DNA of 64,000 bases from Myrica gale (Eukaryota > Streptophyta > Magnoliopsida > Fagales > Myricaceae): positions 9,721,001 through 9,785,000 of the forward strand of contig OZ005621.1 in NCBI GenBank assembly GCA_963930655.1, given 5' to 3'. Numbering within the stretch: position 1 is the first letter of the stretch; each line of letters starts with the position of its first letter. Both the position numbers and the translations under genes were made by a program. The notes beneath the pieces are model-generated. The model saw only the letters and a list, made by a program, of their open reading frames with translations. It did not search any database and was not told where the DNA came from. Below are positions 45,411 to 58,700 of the stretch, in pieces.

Positions 45411-48400
45411 TGTGAGACCCCGATTTTCTCCTACGTAATTGCTTATGTATTATCTTTTATTTCCAATGTAATAGCTTTTATTTCTTCATGGGGCTATGTT
45501 TTTGGCCAATGTATGGCCTAATCCTTATGTTATGGTATTTCGATTAAAATGGGATTTTATTTCATAAAATCTCTTTAAATAATTTTAATGTCATTTTATG
45601 CAAGTTTAAATTTTATTTATTTTAGGAGCCGAAATTTGCAAGTAAGTTTCTCTCTTACAAATTTATATTTTTCATTTACTTAATATGTTTCATGGACCAT
45701 AGAATTTCAATTATGATTTAATAATTTCCTTGTATAAGCCGAAATTTATTAATAGATTAAATGATGAAATTCTTTTGAATACATGGATCGAATATTTTAT
45801 ATCTTTTATATGTGACATGTATTATTATCATGTGGCCTATATTATTAATAGAATTTCCATTTGAATATTCATGATAAGCTATGTAGTTATGTGATAAGTC
45901 TAGAGATGATTTAGTTGATTAGCACACTTGCTTATCGTAGTGATAAGCAAGCATGATAAGTTAGGAAACTTTTAAAGTGATAAGGCCTTGTGATTATTGT
46001 AGAGATAGGCTAGGGTCATTATCACATGATAAGATATCATGCTTATGAGATGATAAGCTATTGGAATGGATAAATACGTAAGAGAGCTCATAAAGTGATA
46101 AGTTAGGTGAGAGTGAAAACCAAGTTGAAAGTTGGTTGCAATTTAATGTGGAAGTAACTAGGTTGGTTGAAAAGCAACCAAACTAAGTAAAATACAAGGC
46201 TTTTACGTGAAAGGCATGGAGGAGAAATTTGAAAGCCAAAGTGAGGTGCCATGTGATGTGTAAGAGATGTGTAAGAAGGAGTAAGTGTGTAAGAATTGAT
46301 AAGACAAAGCATTGAAGTAAAAAGAGAAGAGAAAAGCAAGGGAGAAGGAGTGATGGTCGATGGACTCATGGGAGGAGAGAGAATGATGTAATTCAAATAC
46401 AAGCTTGGCTAAGGAGACAAGATTTGATGGGGTGAAAAGATGAAAGAAAGAGAGAGGGAAAGCTTATGTGATTGTCGACCAAGGCCCCCCCCTTCACCGT
46501 TTTCCTTTTTGATTTCTCTCTCTTGTCAATTCACTCTCTCAAACTTCATGTCATAGCCTTAAATTGCTTTGGGAGACTCAATCTCACACAACTCTCTTGC
46601 ATTTTCTCTTGACCGAAACACTCATGTATTTCACTCTCCAAACTCTTCTCTCTTGGCCGAATCTTGCAAGCTCTCTCAACTCTCTTCCTTTTGCTTCTCT
46701 TAGCCAAACCTCACACTCAATATTCAAGGTTTGTTCTATTTCATCTTGCACCTAAACCACTTTCTTCTAGCTTACCAAATCCCATTCTAAAAGCCAAGTT
46801 AAATCTCTCTTGTTGTAGACAAAAATCCTTCCTTGAAAACCCTAGCCATTTGACACCATTTCTCTTCAAGCTTACCATGTCCTCTTAACCACCATAGAAA
46901 TGCCTTTTAAACCAAGCTTGGACATTTCTAAGGAGGGTGGACCGAATCTTTGAAGGAAGAAAGGATAGGAAGAGTTGGTAAAGGTTGAAGGTAAGTTTAG
47001 TTTTATTGATGCTCTTGCCTTAAGCTTCACAAGTACTAACCAAAGATACTTTATTTTCTAGGTGCTCAAGCTTGGATAAACAACAAGGTAAGGCTAATGT
47101 GATGTTGTTGGTATAGCATAAGTGACCGAATGAGTTTTGTGTGGATCTTGATGTTTAGGTCATAAAATGCCTTGATGATTGTTTACATGCTAGATCTAAC
47201 CATGGAAACCCTAGATCTAAGGTTGTATGAAAAGAAAAAGGCAAATGAAGCACAATGTATGCTAAAGGAAGTTAGATCTAAGTTTTGATGTGTTGGGTTG
47301 ATGAAAGTTGATTTCTTTGTTTAGATCTATGGATGTTAGTGTGTATAAAGAGTAGATCTAATGTTGATGGAATTATTTGATGAAAAGATTAAGTATATGC
47401 ATGTTAGTTAGGTCACAATGCAAAGGATGTGCATGTTATGATTTTTTAGCATGAAAAAGGTAACATTTTGGGGTATGGCCGAGTATGAGCTATGTAGGAT
47501 TTCATGTATAGTTTTGAATATGTTTAAATCTGGACGTTGGCCATGACATGTGCAAGATTTATGACCCCAATGCATGGTAGATGATTATATTAAGTATTTA
47601 GATGCATGCATATTGAAGGAAACAAAAGAAACCTAATTATTTGGGTGAAAGCATGTGTTGGCCGAATGCTATGAGTATGATGTATTGTGTTGGTGCTTTG
47701 ATTTATAGATCCTAGGTTGTGAAATTGTTGAATGGAGGATGGGATCACCATTGGAGTAAAAGTTGTGATTAATTGGTGCATAAATGGTAGTGGCCGAATG
47801 TTATAGTAATAATGAAACCCTAAGTACAATTTATGATTTATGGACTTTCATTATTGTGATGGATAAGGAAATTAGGGTTTAATCTAGTTGGAACAAATAT
47901 TGAAGAATCATAATCTTTTAATAAATATTGTTTGAAACCCTAGTTAAGTTTTACTCAGGATTAATTGAGGTTTAAGTCCAAGATTAAGATTTAATCGTGA
48001 TTAATTTTTTTTAAAGTTTGATATAAGGTTTTAATGGAGTACGTGTAATAAAAAGAGGCTTAGGTTTAATTCTAAACCTATGAGTATTATTTAACCCTAA
48101 TCGAGGTATGTACATGGATAAATATATTTTTATTTCAATAAAAATATTAATGATTTAATAAGCTAAGTTTTGAATATTTGTTAAGGAAAAGAATAAAATA
48201 TTTTTTTTATGATTAAATGAATTTCAGTGATATGTATAGATATATATACATATATATATATATATATCTTTGATTGATGACCGATTTCAAAATGAAACAT
48301 TTAATGATTTCATACTATTCCTAAAAGTCTAAAGAATATTTGAATCGCTTGTAGGCGATCCACGTGTCTGTATACACGAACAAAGAAGACCAAGGGTAAG

Positions 48401-49463
48401 TGGATACTGTAAGTGGACAGTAAGTACTTCTTTTCAAAACTGGAATGACACACTGCATCGTTTCATGAACAAGCATGAATTTTAAGCAAGCATGAATTTT
48501 AAGCAAGCATGACATAACATGTGCATTGCATGAATTTTTCAAGAAGAAAGTTTATGCAATGATTTTTATGGAAAGAATATGAGAAGTTTTATGAAACGAT
48601 AAGTTAAGATAAGGGGCACTGGTCGGTACCGTACCATCAAGTTGGACTCCCATACCGAAGGACTATTATGAGAAGGATGGGTGAATCCAAGAGGCTGTGC
48701 AAGCCACACTGAAGGACATTGAGAAGGTGTGGTGCCTCCAAGGGTCACGTCTAGCCACTGAAGGACAAATGAGAAGGTGCGCTAGCTGACCGAATGTAAG
48801 GTCTCCAAGGGAACTCGGGGACGGTTCCGAAGGGAACGCACAACCCTGACTTCAGGGGTCAAATGGAGCGAGCCCACAAGTAAAAGATATGAAATAATTA
48901 TGAAAAGGCCAACAAGGGCACAAGTACGAATAAGCGGTTTTCAAGGGCCAAGGGCCAGTTTTTCAAGCAAGAATGAAAGAAAGATTTTCAAGGGCCTGGG
49001 GCCGAAACTAAGCAAGAGCATATGCATAATTCATGACATGCATGTGCATCAATTATCAAGTTTCTTTCTTTCATGATTAAGCGGGCATAAGTTAAGAGCA
49101 TGATTTAAGTTTTATGTTTTTCCCTTACTGAGTCTTTTTGACTCACGTTTTTAAAATTGTGTCATTCCAGATGTATCAGGTGAAGAGAGTCAGGAGGACT
49201 ACCTGACCTAGAAGCCCAAGATATTATGTTTCACATTTTGTTGATAGTGACATGAGCGTCACTAATTGGGTTCTAATGTGTTAAATATATGTTTTGTATG
49301 AACTTAATGAGAACCCTGACTATGTAAGAATTTGCTCGAACCCCTCGCGATCCTGTACCTTTCCGCCGTAATCAAGTAAAAATATAAGTCAGTACGCTGG
49401 AGTCATCCGGGGGATAGCTCGCGGCTGTCACGGTCCCTGCGGGATGCCGTTCGGGGCGTGACA
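45411..49463 (+). mobile_element. Solo LTR, about 4.05 kb, probably Ty3/gypsy
   Basis: The sequence starts TGTGAGACCCCG and ends CGGGGCGTGACA, a short inverted repeat of TG..CA type. It is flanked by 5-bp duplications CATCC (45406-45410, 49464-49468), and removing it rejoins an array monomer exactly (ACCACATCC|CACCCGAGG). It contains no gag or pol motif. The interior has purine-rich blocks and a cluster of phrases like GAAGGACA..GAGAAGGTG near 48650-48780, and a short tandem repeat AAGCATGAATTTTAAGC near 48470-48510. Long LTRs ending GGGGCGTGACA are common in plant gypsy elements. A complete element reduced by LTR-LTR recombination is the usual origin. Confidence 0.82.
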
Positions 49464-50210
49464 CATCCCACCCGAGGCATATAGGTAGATTCAGAGTTAT
49501 GCCTATTATTATTTCATATCAAACAAAATTACCTCAATTTCTTTTGATATCATTTTCTTTACAGTATTTCTTAGCTGGTGAGTCCTCTTTACAGAGTATA
49601 TGTCTCCAGGATCATTGTTTGTCAAGAGCACAGAGCGTGTCCAAACATGCAGCTATATGGTTTGCGGCATACACCTGCCACTCAGCTCAAAGTGAATTTG
49701 TTAGCTAACGGTTATTTAGGAATTCTCCACAAACCAATCGTCTCTTCCTTTGCTCTAGTTATTTTGCAAACTTGTTCTGATTCTCATTCTTTCTCTACCG
49801 ATCGAAACCGTCGGAGACACAAACCACATCCCACTCGAGGCAAAGAGGTAGATTCAGAATGATTCCTATTATTATTTCATATCAAACAAATTTACGTCAC
49901 TTTCTTTTAATATCAATTTCTTTACAGAGTTTCTTAGCTGGTGAGTCCTCTTTACAGAGTATATCTCTCCACGCTCTCAGTTTGTCAAGAGCACAGAGCG
50001 TGTTCAAACATGCAGCTATAAGCTTAGCGGCATACACTTGCCACACAGCTCAAAGTGACTTTGTTAGCTAACGGTTATTTAGGAATTCTCCATAAACCAA
50101 TCGTCTCTTCTTTTGCTCTAGTTATTTTGCAAACTTGTTTTGTTTCTCTTTCTTTCTCTACCGATGGAAACCGTCGGAGACACAAACCAAATCCCACTAG
50201 AGGCACAGAG

Positions 50211-52045
50211 GTAGATTCAGAGTGATGCCTATATTCTTTCATATCAAAAAAATTTACGTCACTTTCTTTTGATATCATTTTCTTTAAAGAGTTTATTAGC
50301 TGGTGAATCATCTTGACAAAGTATATCTCTCCAGGCTCTCTGTTTGTCAAGAGCACAGAGCGTGTCCAAATATGCAGCTATACGGTTTGCGGCATACACC
50401 TGCCACTCAGCTCAAAATGACTTTATTAGCTAACAATTATTTAGGAATTCTCTACAAAGCAATCGTCTCTTTCTTTGCTCTAGTTATTTTGTAAACTTGT
50501 TCTGATCCTCTTTCTTTCTCTACCGATCGAAACCTTCGGAGACACAAACCACATCCCACCCGAGGCATAGAGGTAGATTGAGAGTTATGCCTACTATTAT
50601 TTCATATCAAACAAATTTACCTCAATTTCTTTTGAGATCATTTTCTTTACAGTATTTCTTAGCAGTGAGTCCTCTTTACAGAGTATATGTCTCCAGGATC
50701 ATTGTTTGTCAAGAGCACAGAGCGTGTCCAAACATGCAGCTATACTGTTTGCGGCATACACTTGCCACTCAGCTCAAAATGACTTTATTAGCTAACAATT
50801 ATTTAGGAATTCTCTACAAAGCAATCGTCTCTTCCTTTGCTCTAGTTATTTTGCAAACTTGTTCTGATTCTCTTTCATTCTCTACCGATCGAAACCTTCG
50901 GAGACACAAACCACATCCCACCAGAGGCAAATAGGTAGATTCAGAGTTATGCCTATTATTATTTCATATCAAACAAATTTACGTCACTTTCTTTTAATAT
51001 CAATTTCTTTACAGAGTTTCTTAGCTGGTGAGTCCTCTTTACAGAGTATATCTCTCCACGCTCTCAGTTTGTCAAGAGCACAGAGCGTGTTCAAACATGC
51101 AACTATAAGCTTTGCGGCATACACTTGCCACCCTGCTCAAAGTGACTTTGTTAGCTAACGGTTATTTAGGAATTCTCCATAAACCAATCGTCTCTTCTTT
51201 TGCTCTAGTTATTTTGCAAACTTGTTTTGTTTCTCTTTCTTTCTCTACCGATGGAAACCGTCGGAGACACAAACCAAATCCCACTAGAGGCACAGAGGTA
51301 GATTCAGAGTGATGCCTATATTCTTTTCAGAGTGATGCCTATATTCTTTCATATCAAAAAAATTTACGTCACTTTCTTTTGATATTATTTTCTTTAAAGA
51401 GTTTATTAGCTGGTGAGTCATCTTGAAAAAGTATATCTCTCCAGGCTCTCTGTTTGTCAAGAGCACTGAGCGTGTCCAAATATGCAGCTATACGGTTTGC
51501 GGCATACACCTGCCACTCAGCTCAAAATGACTTTATTAGCTAACAATTATTTAGGAATTCTCTACAAAACAATCGTCTCTTTCTTTGCTCTAGTTATTTT
51601 GTAAACTTGTTCTGATTCTCTTTCTTTCTCTACCGATCGAAACCTTCGGAGACACAAACCACATCCCACCCGAGGCATAGAGGTAGATTGAGAGTTATGC
51701 CTACTATTATTTCATATCAAACAAATTTACCTCAATTTCTTTTGAGATCATTTTCTTTACAGTATTTCTTAGCAGTGAGTCCTCTTTACAGAGTATATGT
51801 CTCCAGGATCATTGTTTGTCAAGAGCACAAAGCGTGTCCAAACATGCAGCTATACTGTTTGCGGCATACACTTGCCACTCAGCTCAAAATGACTTTATTA
51901 GCTAACAATTATTTAGGAATTCTCTACAAAGCAATCGTCTCTTCCTTTGCTCTGGTTATTTTGCAAACTTGTTTTGTTTCTCCTTCTTTCTCTACCGATG
52001 GAAACCGTCGGAGACTCAAACCAAATCTCACCCGAGGCACAGAGG
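50211..52045 (+). repeat. Higher-order repeat of about 1.1 kb (three monomers)
   Basis: Unit-specific variants recur at a distance of about 1,090-1,110 bp. The monomer lacking one codon-size piece (TTAGCAGTGAGTCC) occurs at about 50662 and 51772. The unit with GCTCTCAGTTTGTC occurs at about 49974 and 51062. The unit with GATGGAAACCGTCGG occurs at about 50162 and 51249. The three-monomer block was therefore duplicated as a whole. Confidence 0.75.
51307..51353 (+). repeat. 23-bp tandem duplication in one monomer
   Basis: The segment CAGAGTGATGCCTATATTCT occurs twice in a row within the unit starting near 51298, which explains its longer spacing to the next unit (about 385 bp). Confidence 0.8.
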
Positions 52046-53463
52046 TAGATTCAGAGTGATGCCTATTATTCTTTCATATCGAAAAAATTTACGTGACTTT
52101 CTTTTGATATCATTTTCTTTAAAGAGTTTCTTAGCTGGTTAGTCCTCTTTACAAAGTATATCTCTCCAGGCTCTCTGTTTATCAAGAGCACAGAGCGTGT
52201 CCAAACATGCAGCTATACGGTTTGCGGCATGCACTTGCCACTCAGCTCAAAATGACTTTATTAGCTAACAATTATTTAGGAATTCTCTACAAAGCAATCG
52301 TCTCTTCCTTTGCTCTAGTTATTTTGCAAACTTGTTCTGATTCTCTTTCATTCTCTACCGATCGAAACCTTCGGAGACACAAACCACATCCCACCAGAGG
52401 CATAGAGGTAGATTCAGAGTTATGCCTATTATTATTTCTTATGATATCATTTTATTTCCAGAGTTTCTTAGCTAGTGAGTCCTCTTTACAAAGTATATAT
52501 CTCCAGGCTCTTTGTTTGTCAAGAGCACAGAGCATGTCCAAACATGCAGCTACACAGTTTGCGGGATACACCTGTCACTCTGCTCAAAAGTGACTTTGTT
52601 AGCTAACAGTTATTTAGGAATTCTCCACAAACCAATCGTCTCTTCCTTTTGCTCTTGTTATTTCGGAAACTTGTTCCAATTCTCTTTCTTTCTCTAACGA
52701 TCAAAACCTTAGGAGACACAAACCACATCCCACCCGAGGTCTAGAGGTAGATTCAGAGTGATGCCTATTGTTATTTCATATCAAACAAATTTACGTCACT
52801 TTCTTTTGATATTATTTTCATTATAGAGTTTCGTAGCTGGTGAGTCCTCTTTACAGAGTATATCTTCAGGCTCTCTGTTTGTCAAGAGCACATTGCGTTT
52901 CCAAACATGCAGCTATTCGGTTTGCGGCATACACCTGTCACTCAGCTCAAATAGACTTTGTTAGCTAACAGTTATTTAGGAATTCTCCACAAACCAATCG
53001 TCTCTTCCTTTGCTCTGGTTATTTCGCAAACTTGTTCCAATTCTCTTTCTTTCTATAACGATTGAAACCGTCGGAGACACAAACCACATCCGACCAGAGG
53101 CACAGATGTAGATTCAAAGTGATGCCAATTATTCTTTCATATCAAAAAACTTTACTTCTCTATCTTTTGATATCATTTTCTTTAAAGAGTTTCTTAGCTG
53201 GTGAGTCCTCTTTACAAAGTAAAGCTCTCCAGGCTCTCTGTTTCTCAAGATCACAATGCGTGTCCAAACATGCAGCTATACGTTTTGCGGCATACACCTG
53301 CCCTCAACTCAAAGTGACTTTGTTAGCTAACGGTCATTTAGGAATTCTCCACAAACTAATCGTCTCTTCCTGTGCTCTGGTTATTTTGCAAACTTGTTTT
53401 GATTCTCGTTCTTTCTCTACCGATCGAAATCGTCGGAGACACAAACTAGATCCCACCTGAGGC

Positions 53464-53885
53464 TAGGCCTGTCCAAAAAACCGGCCGGACCGGACCGGTT
53501 TTGACCCAAACCGGTTGACTTTTAGTCAACCGGGTTGACCGGACCGGTAAACCGGTGTATTCCGGTCCGGTTCCGGGTTACCCTCATGAAAACCCGGGAC
53601 CGGACCGAAGTATACCTCTCCAAACCGGCGCAAACCGGAAATTGGCCCAAAATGGCAAGGCCCAACCCAAAAACCGGCCCAAAATGGCATGGCCCAACCC
53701 AAAACCGGGCCAAAATGGCATGACCCAAACCGACCCCGACCGGACCGGATAAACTGGAAACTGGACCGGACCGGTCCGGTCACATAACCGGTCCGGTTCG
53801 GTCCGGATTATATGCTTTGAAAAAGTTCCGGTTTGGCCGGCCAAACCGGACCGAACCGGCCCGGACCAGATGTTGGACACCCCTA
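53464..53885. mobile_element. Ac-like hAT MITE (422 bp) in the array
   Basis: Ends are TAGGCCTGTCC and, inward from the right, TAGGGGTGTCC. The flanking 8-mers CCTGAGGC (53456-53463) and CTTGAGGC (53886-53893) are a target duplication with one difference, inside the monomer phrase CCCACCCGAGGC. The body is dense in CCGGACCGG and AACCGG repeats. Open frames across it are low-complexity artefacts. Confidence 0.82.
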
Positions 53886-55002
53886 CTTGAGGCACAGAGG
53901 TAGATTCAGAGTGATGCCTATTATTATTTCATATCAAACAAATTTACCTAACTTTCTTTTGATATCATTTTATTTCCAGAGTTTCTTAGCTGGTGAGTCC
54001 TCTTTACAAAGTATAAATCTCCAGGCTCTTTGTTTGTCAAGAGCACAGAGCATGTCCAAACATGCAGCTACACGGTTTGCGGGATACACCTGTCACTCTG
54101 CTCAAAGTGACTTTGTTAGCTAATAGTTATTTAGGAATTCTCCACAAACCAATCGTCTCTTCCTTTTGCTCTTGTTATTTCGGAAACTTGTTCCAATTCT
54201 CTTTCTTTCTCTAACGATCGAAACCTTCGGAGACACAAACCACATCCCACCCGAGGCACAGAGGTAGATTCAGAGTGATGCCTATTATCATTTCATATCA
54301 AACAAATTTACGTCACTTTCTTTTGATATTATTTTCATTATAGAGTTTCGTAGCTGGTGAGTCCTCTTTTCAGAGTATATCTCTCCAGGCTCTCTGTTTG
54401 TCAAGAGCACATTGCGTTTCCAGACATGCAGCTATTCGGTTTGCGGCATACACCTGTAACTCAGCTCAAAGAGACTTTGTTAGCTAACGGTTATTTAGGA
54501 ATTCTCCACAAACCAATCGTCTCTTCCTTTGCTCTTGTTATTTTACAAACTTGTTCCGATTCTCTTTCTTTCTCTACCAATCGAAACCGTCCGAGACACA
54601 AATCATATCCCACCGGAGGCACAGAGGTAGATTCAGAGTGATGCCTATTATTATTTCATATCAAACAAATTTACCTCACTTTCTTTTGATATCATTTTAT
54701 TTACAGAGTTTCTTAGCTGGTGAGTCCTCTTTACAAAGTATATATCTCCAGGATCTTTGTTTGTCAAGAGCAGAGAGCATGTCCAAACATGCTGCTATAC
54801 GGTTTGCGGCATACACCTGTTTCTCAGCTCAAAGTGACTTTGTTAGCTAACGGTTATTTAGGAATTCTCCACAAACCAATCGTCTCTTCCTTTCCTCTGG
54901 TTATTTTGCAAACTTGTTCTGATTCTCTTTCCTTCTCTAACGATCGAAACCGTCGGAGACACAAACCACATCCTACCCGATGCACAGAGGTAGATTCAGA
55001 GT

Positions 55003-55210
55003 CCCCTCTGCAAAAGTCCTTTGTCACTTCGCAAGCGTCTCTCCTTCCTATCGCTCATCTGATATAATTACAGGTAAGAAACTATAGGTTAAGAGCTTTT
55101 AGTATGAGTTTGCTAAACTGATAGTAAAAATTCGTGAAGCCCATTTGACTAACTTGGCTTAATTGCTTATTTCTTCTTTTTTCAGGAGTTATTACCTCTC
55201 ATAAAGATGG
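55003..55210 (+). repeat. Alternative splice-like segment in six array units
   Basis: In this unit the ordinary middle of the monomer is replaced by about 205 bp that begins GCAAAAGTCCT..GTCACTTCGCAAGCG and ends ACCTCTCATAAAGATGG. It contains TTACAG|GTAAGAAAC, then about 120 bp, then CTTCTTTTTTCAG|G, like a small intron in a 5' UTR, and finally an ATG placed in the frame of the monomer's MVILQTCSDSLSF peptide. Further copies lie at about 56452-56663, 57756-57963, 59573-59782, 60868-61075 and 63730-63935. The acceptor is lost in the copies at 56.5 and 59.6 kb (TTTTTTCAATTG). Confidence 0.8.
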
Positions 55211-55769
55211 TGATTTTGCAAACTTGCTCTGATTCTCTTTCTTTTTCTACCAATCGAAGTCGTTGGAGACACAAACCAGATCCCACCCGAGGCAAAGAGG
55301 TAGATTCAGAGTGATGCCTTTTATTATTTCATATCAAACAAATTTATTTCACTTTTTTTTTATATCATTTTCTTTACAAAGTTTCTTAGCTGGTAAGTCA
55401 TATTTACAAAGTATATCTCTCCAGGCTCTCTGTTTGTCAAGAGCACAGAGTGTGTCCAAACATGCAGCTATACGGTTTGTGGCATACACCTGTCACTCAG
55501 CTCAAAGTGACATTGTTAGCTAACGGTTATTTAGTAATTCGCCACAAACCAATCGTCTCTTCATTCGCTCTGGTTATTTTCAAACTTGTTCTGATTCTCT
55601 TTCTTTCTCTACCGATCGAAAACCGTCGGAGACACAAACCACATCCCACCCGAGGCAAAGAGGTAGATTCAGAGTGATGTCTACTATTATTTCATATCAA
55701 ACAAATTTACACCATTTTCTTTACAGAGTTTCTTAGCTGGTGAGTCCTCTTTACAAATTATATCTCCCA

Positions 55770-58700
55770 GGCTCTGTGTTTGTCAAGAGCACAGAGTGTG
55801 TCCAAACATGCAGCTATATAGTTTGCGTCTTACATGTGTCACTCAGCTCAAAGTGACTTTGTTGGCTAACGGTTATTTAGGAATTTTCCACAAACCAATC
55901 GTCTTTTCCTTTGCTATGGTTATTTTGCAAACTTGTTATGATTCTCCTTTTTTCTCTACCAATCGAAACCGTCCAAGACACAAACCACATTCCACCGGAG
56001 GCACAGAGGTAGATTCAGAGTGATACCTATTTTTATTTCATGTCAAACAAATTTACCTCACTTTCTTTTGATATCTTTTTCTTTACAAAGTTTCTTAGCT
56101 AGTGAGTCCTCTTTACAGAGTATATCTCTCCAGGCTCTCTGTTTGTCAAGATCACAGAGCGTGTCCAAATATGTGGCTATACGGTTTTGCGGCATACACC
56201 TGCCACTAAGCTTAAAGTGTCTTTGTTAGCAAACGGTTATTTAGGAATTCTCCACAAACCAATCGTCTCTTCCTTTACTCTGGTTATTTTGCACACTTGT
56301 TCAGATTCTCTTTCCTTCTCCACCAATCGAAACCGTCGGAGACACAAACCACATCCTACCTGATGTACAGAGGTAAATTCAGAGTGATGCCTATTATTAT
56401 TTCCTATTAGACTAATTTACATCATTTTCTTTACAGTGTTTCTTAGGTCGTGAGTCCTCTTTGCAAAAGTCCTCTGTCACTTCGCAAGCGTCTCTTCTTC
56501 CTATCGCTCATCTGATATAATAACGGGTAAGAAACTATAGGTTAGGAGCTTTTAGTATGAGTTTGCTAAACGGATAGTAAAAATTCGTGAAGCCCATTTG
56601 ACTAACTTGCCTTATTTGCTTAATTCTTCTTTTTTCAATTGTTATTACCTCTCATAAAGATGGTTATTTTGCAAACTTGTTCTGATTCTCTTTCTTTCTT
56701 TACCTCACTTTCTTTTGAGATCATTTTCTTTACCGAGTTTTTTAGCTGGTGAGTCCTCTTTACAAATTATATCTCTCTAGGTTCTCTGTTTGTCAAGAGC
56801 ACAGAGTGTGTCCAAACATGCAGCTATAGGGTTTGCGGCTTACATTTGTCACTCAGCTCAAAGTGACTTTGTTAGCTAAAGGTTATCTAAGAATTTTCCA
56901 CAAACCATTCGTCTCTTCCTTTGCTATGGTTATTTCGCAAACTTGTTCTGATTCTCTTTCATTCTCTACCGATCGAAATCGTCGGAGACACAAACCAGAT
57001 CCCACCAGAGGCACAGAGGTAGATTCTGAGTGATGCCTTTTATTTTTTCATATCAAACAAATTTACCACACTTTCTTTTAATATCATTTTCTTTAGTGAG
57101 TATCTTAGCTGGTGAGTACACTTTACAAAGTATATCTCTCCAGGCTCTCTGTTTGTCAAGAGCACAAAGTGTGTCCAAACATGCAGCTATACGGTTTGCG
57201 GCATACACCTCTCACTCAGCTCAAAGTGACTTTGTTAGCTAACGGTTATTTAAGAATTCTCCACAAACAATCGTCTCTTCCTTTGCTCTGGTTATTTTTC
57301 AAACTTGTTCTGATTCTCTTTCCTTCTCCACCAATCGAAACGTCGGAGACACAAACCACATCCTCCCCGATGCACACTGGTAGATTCAGAGTGATGTCTA
57401 TTATTATTTCATATCAAACAAATTTACCTCACTTTCTTTTGATATCATTTTCTTTTACAGAGTTTCTTTGCAAGTGAGTCCTCTTTGCAGAGTATATATC
57501 TCCAGGCTCTCTGTTTGTCAAAATCACAGAGCATGTCCAAACATGCAGCTCTACGGTTTGCGGCATAAACTTGTCACTCAGTTCAAAGTGACTTTGTTAG
57601 CTAACGGTTATTTAGGAATTCTCCACAAACCAATCGTCTCTTCCTTTGCTCTGGCTATTTTGCAAACTTGTTCTGATTCTCTTTCCGTCTCCACCTTTCG
57701 AAACCGTCAGAGACACAAACCACATTCTACCCGATGCACAGAGGTAGATTCAGAGTCCCCATTGCAAAAGTCCTCTGTCACTTCTCAAGCGTCTCTCCTT
57801 CCTATCGCTCATCTGATATAATTACAGGTAACAAACTTTACGTTAGGTGCTTTTAGTATGAGTTTGCTAAACAGATAGTAAAAATTCGTGAAGCCCATCT
57901 GACTAACATGGCTTAATTGCTTAATACTTCTTTTTTCAGGTGTTATTACCTCTCATAAAGATGGTTATTTCGTAAACTTGTTCTGATTCTCTTTCTTTCT
58001 CTACCGATCGAAACCGTCGGAGATACAAACCACATCCTACCCGAGGCACAGAGGTAGATTCAGAGTGATGCCTATTTTTATTTAATATCAAAAAAATTTA
58101 CCTCACTTTCTTTTGATATCATTTTCTTTACAGAGTTTCTTAGCTGGTGAGTCCTCTTTACAGAGTATATCTCTCCAGGGTCTCTGTTTGTCAAGATCAC
58201 AGAGCGTGTCCAAATATGTGGCTATACGTTTTTGCGGCATACACCAGCCCCGAAGCTCAAAGTGACTTTGTTAGTTAACGGTTATTTAGGAATTCTCAAC
58301 GAACCAATCGTCTCTTCCTTTGCTCTGGTTATTTTGCAAACTTGTTCTGATTCTCTTTCTTTCTCAACCGATCGAAACCGTCCGAGACACAAATCACATC
58401 CCACCGGAGGCACAGAGGTAGATTCAGAGTTATGCCTATTATTATTTCACATCAAACAAATTTACACCATTTTCTTTACAGAGTTTCTTAGCTGGTGAGT
58501 CCTCTTTGCAGAGAATATCTCTCTAGGCTCTCTGTTTGTCAAGAGCACAGAGCGTGTCCAAACATGCTGCTCTACGGTTTGCGGCATACACTTGTCACTC
58601 AGCTCAAAGTGACTTTGTTAGCTAATGGTTATTTAGGATTTCTCTCTAAACCAATCGTCTCTTCCTTTGCTCTGGTTATTTTTCAAACTTGTTCTGATTC

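Noticed and set aside
53522..53895. Overlapping frames rich in Gly-Pro-Phe or Lys-Pro-Asn-Pro
   Set aside because: They come from simple CCGGACC-type repeats in the hAT MITE.
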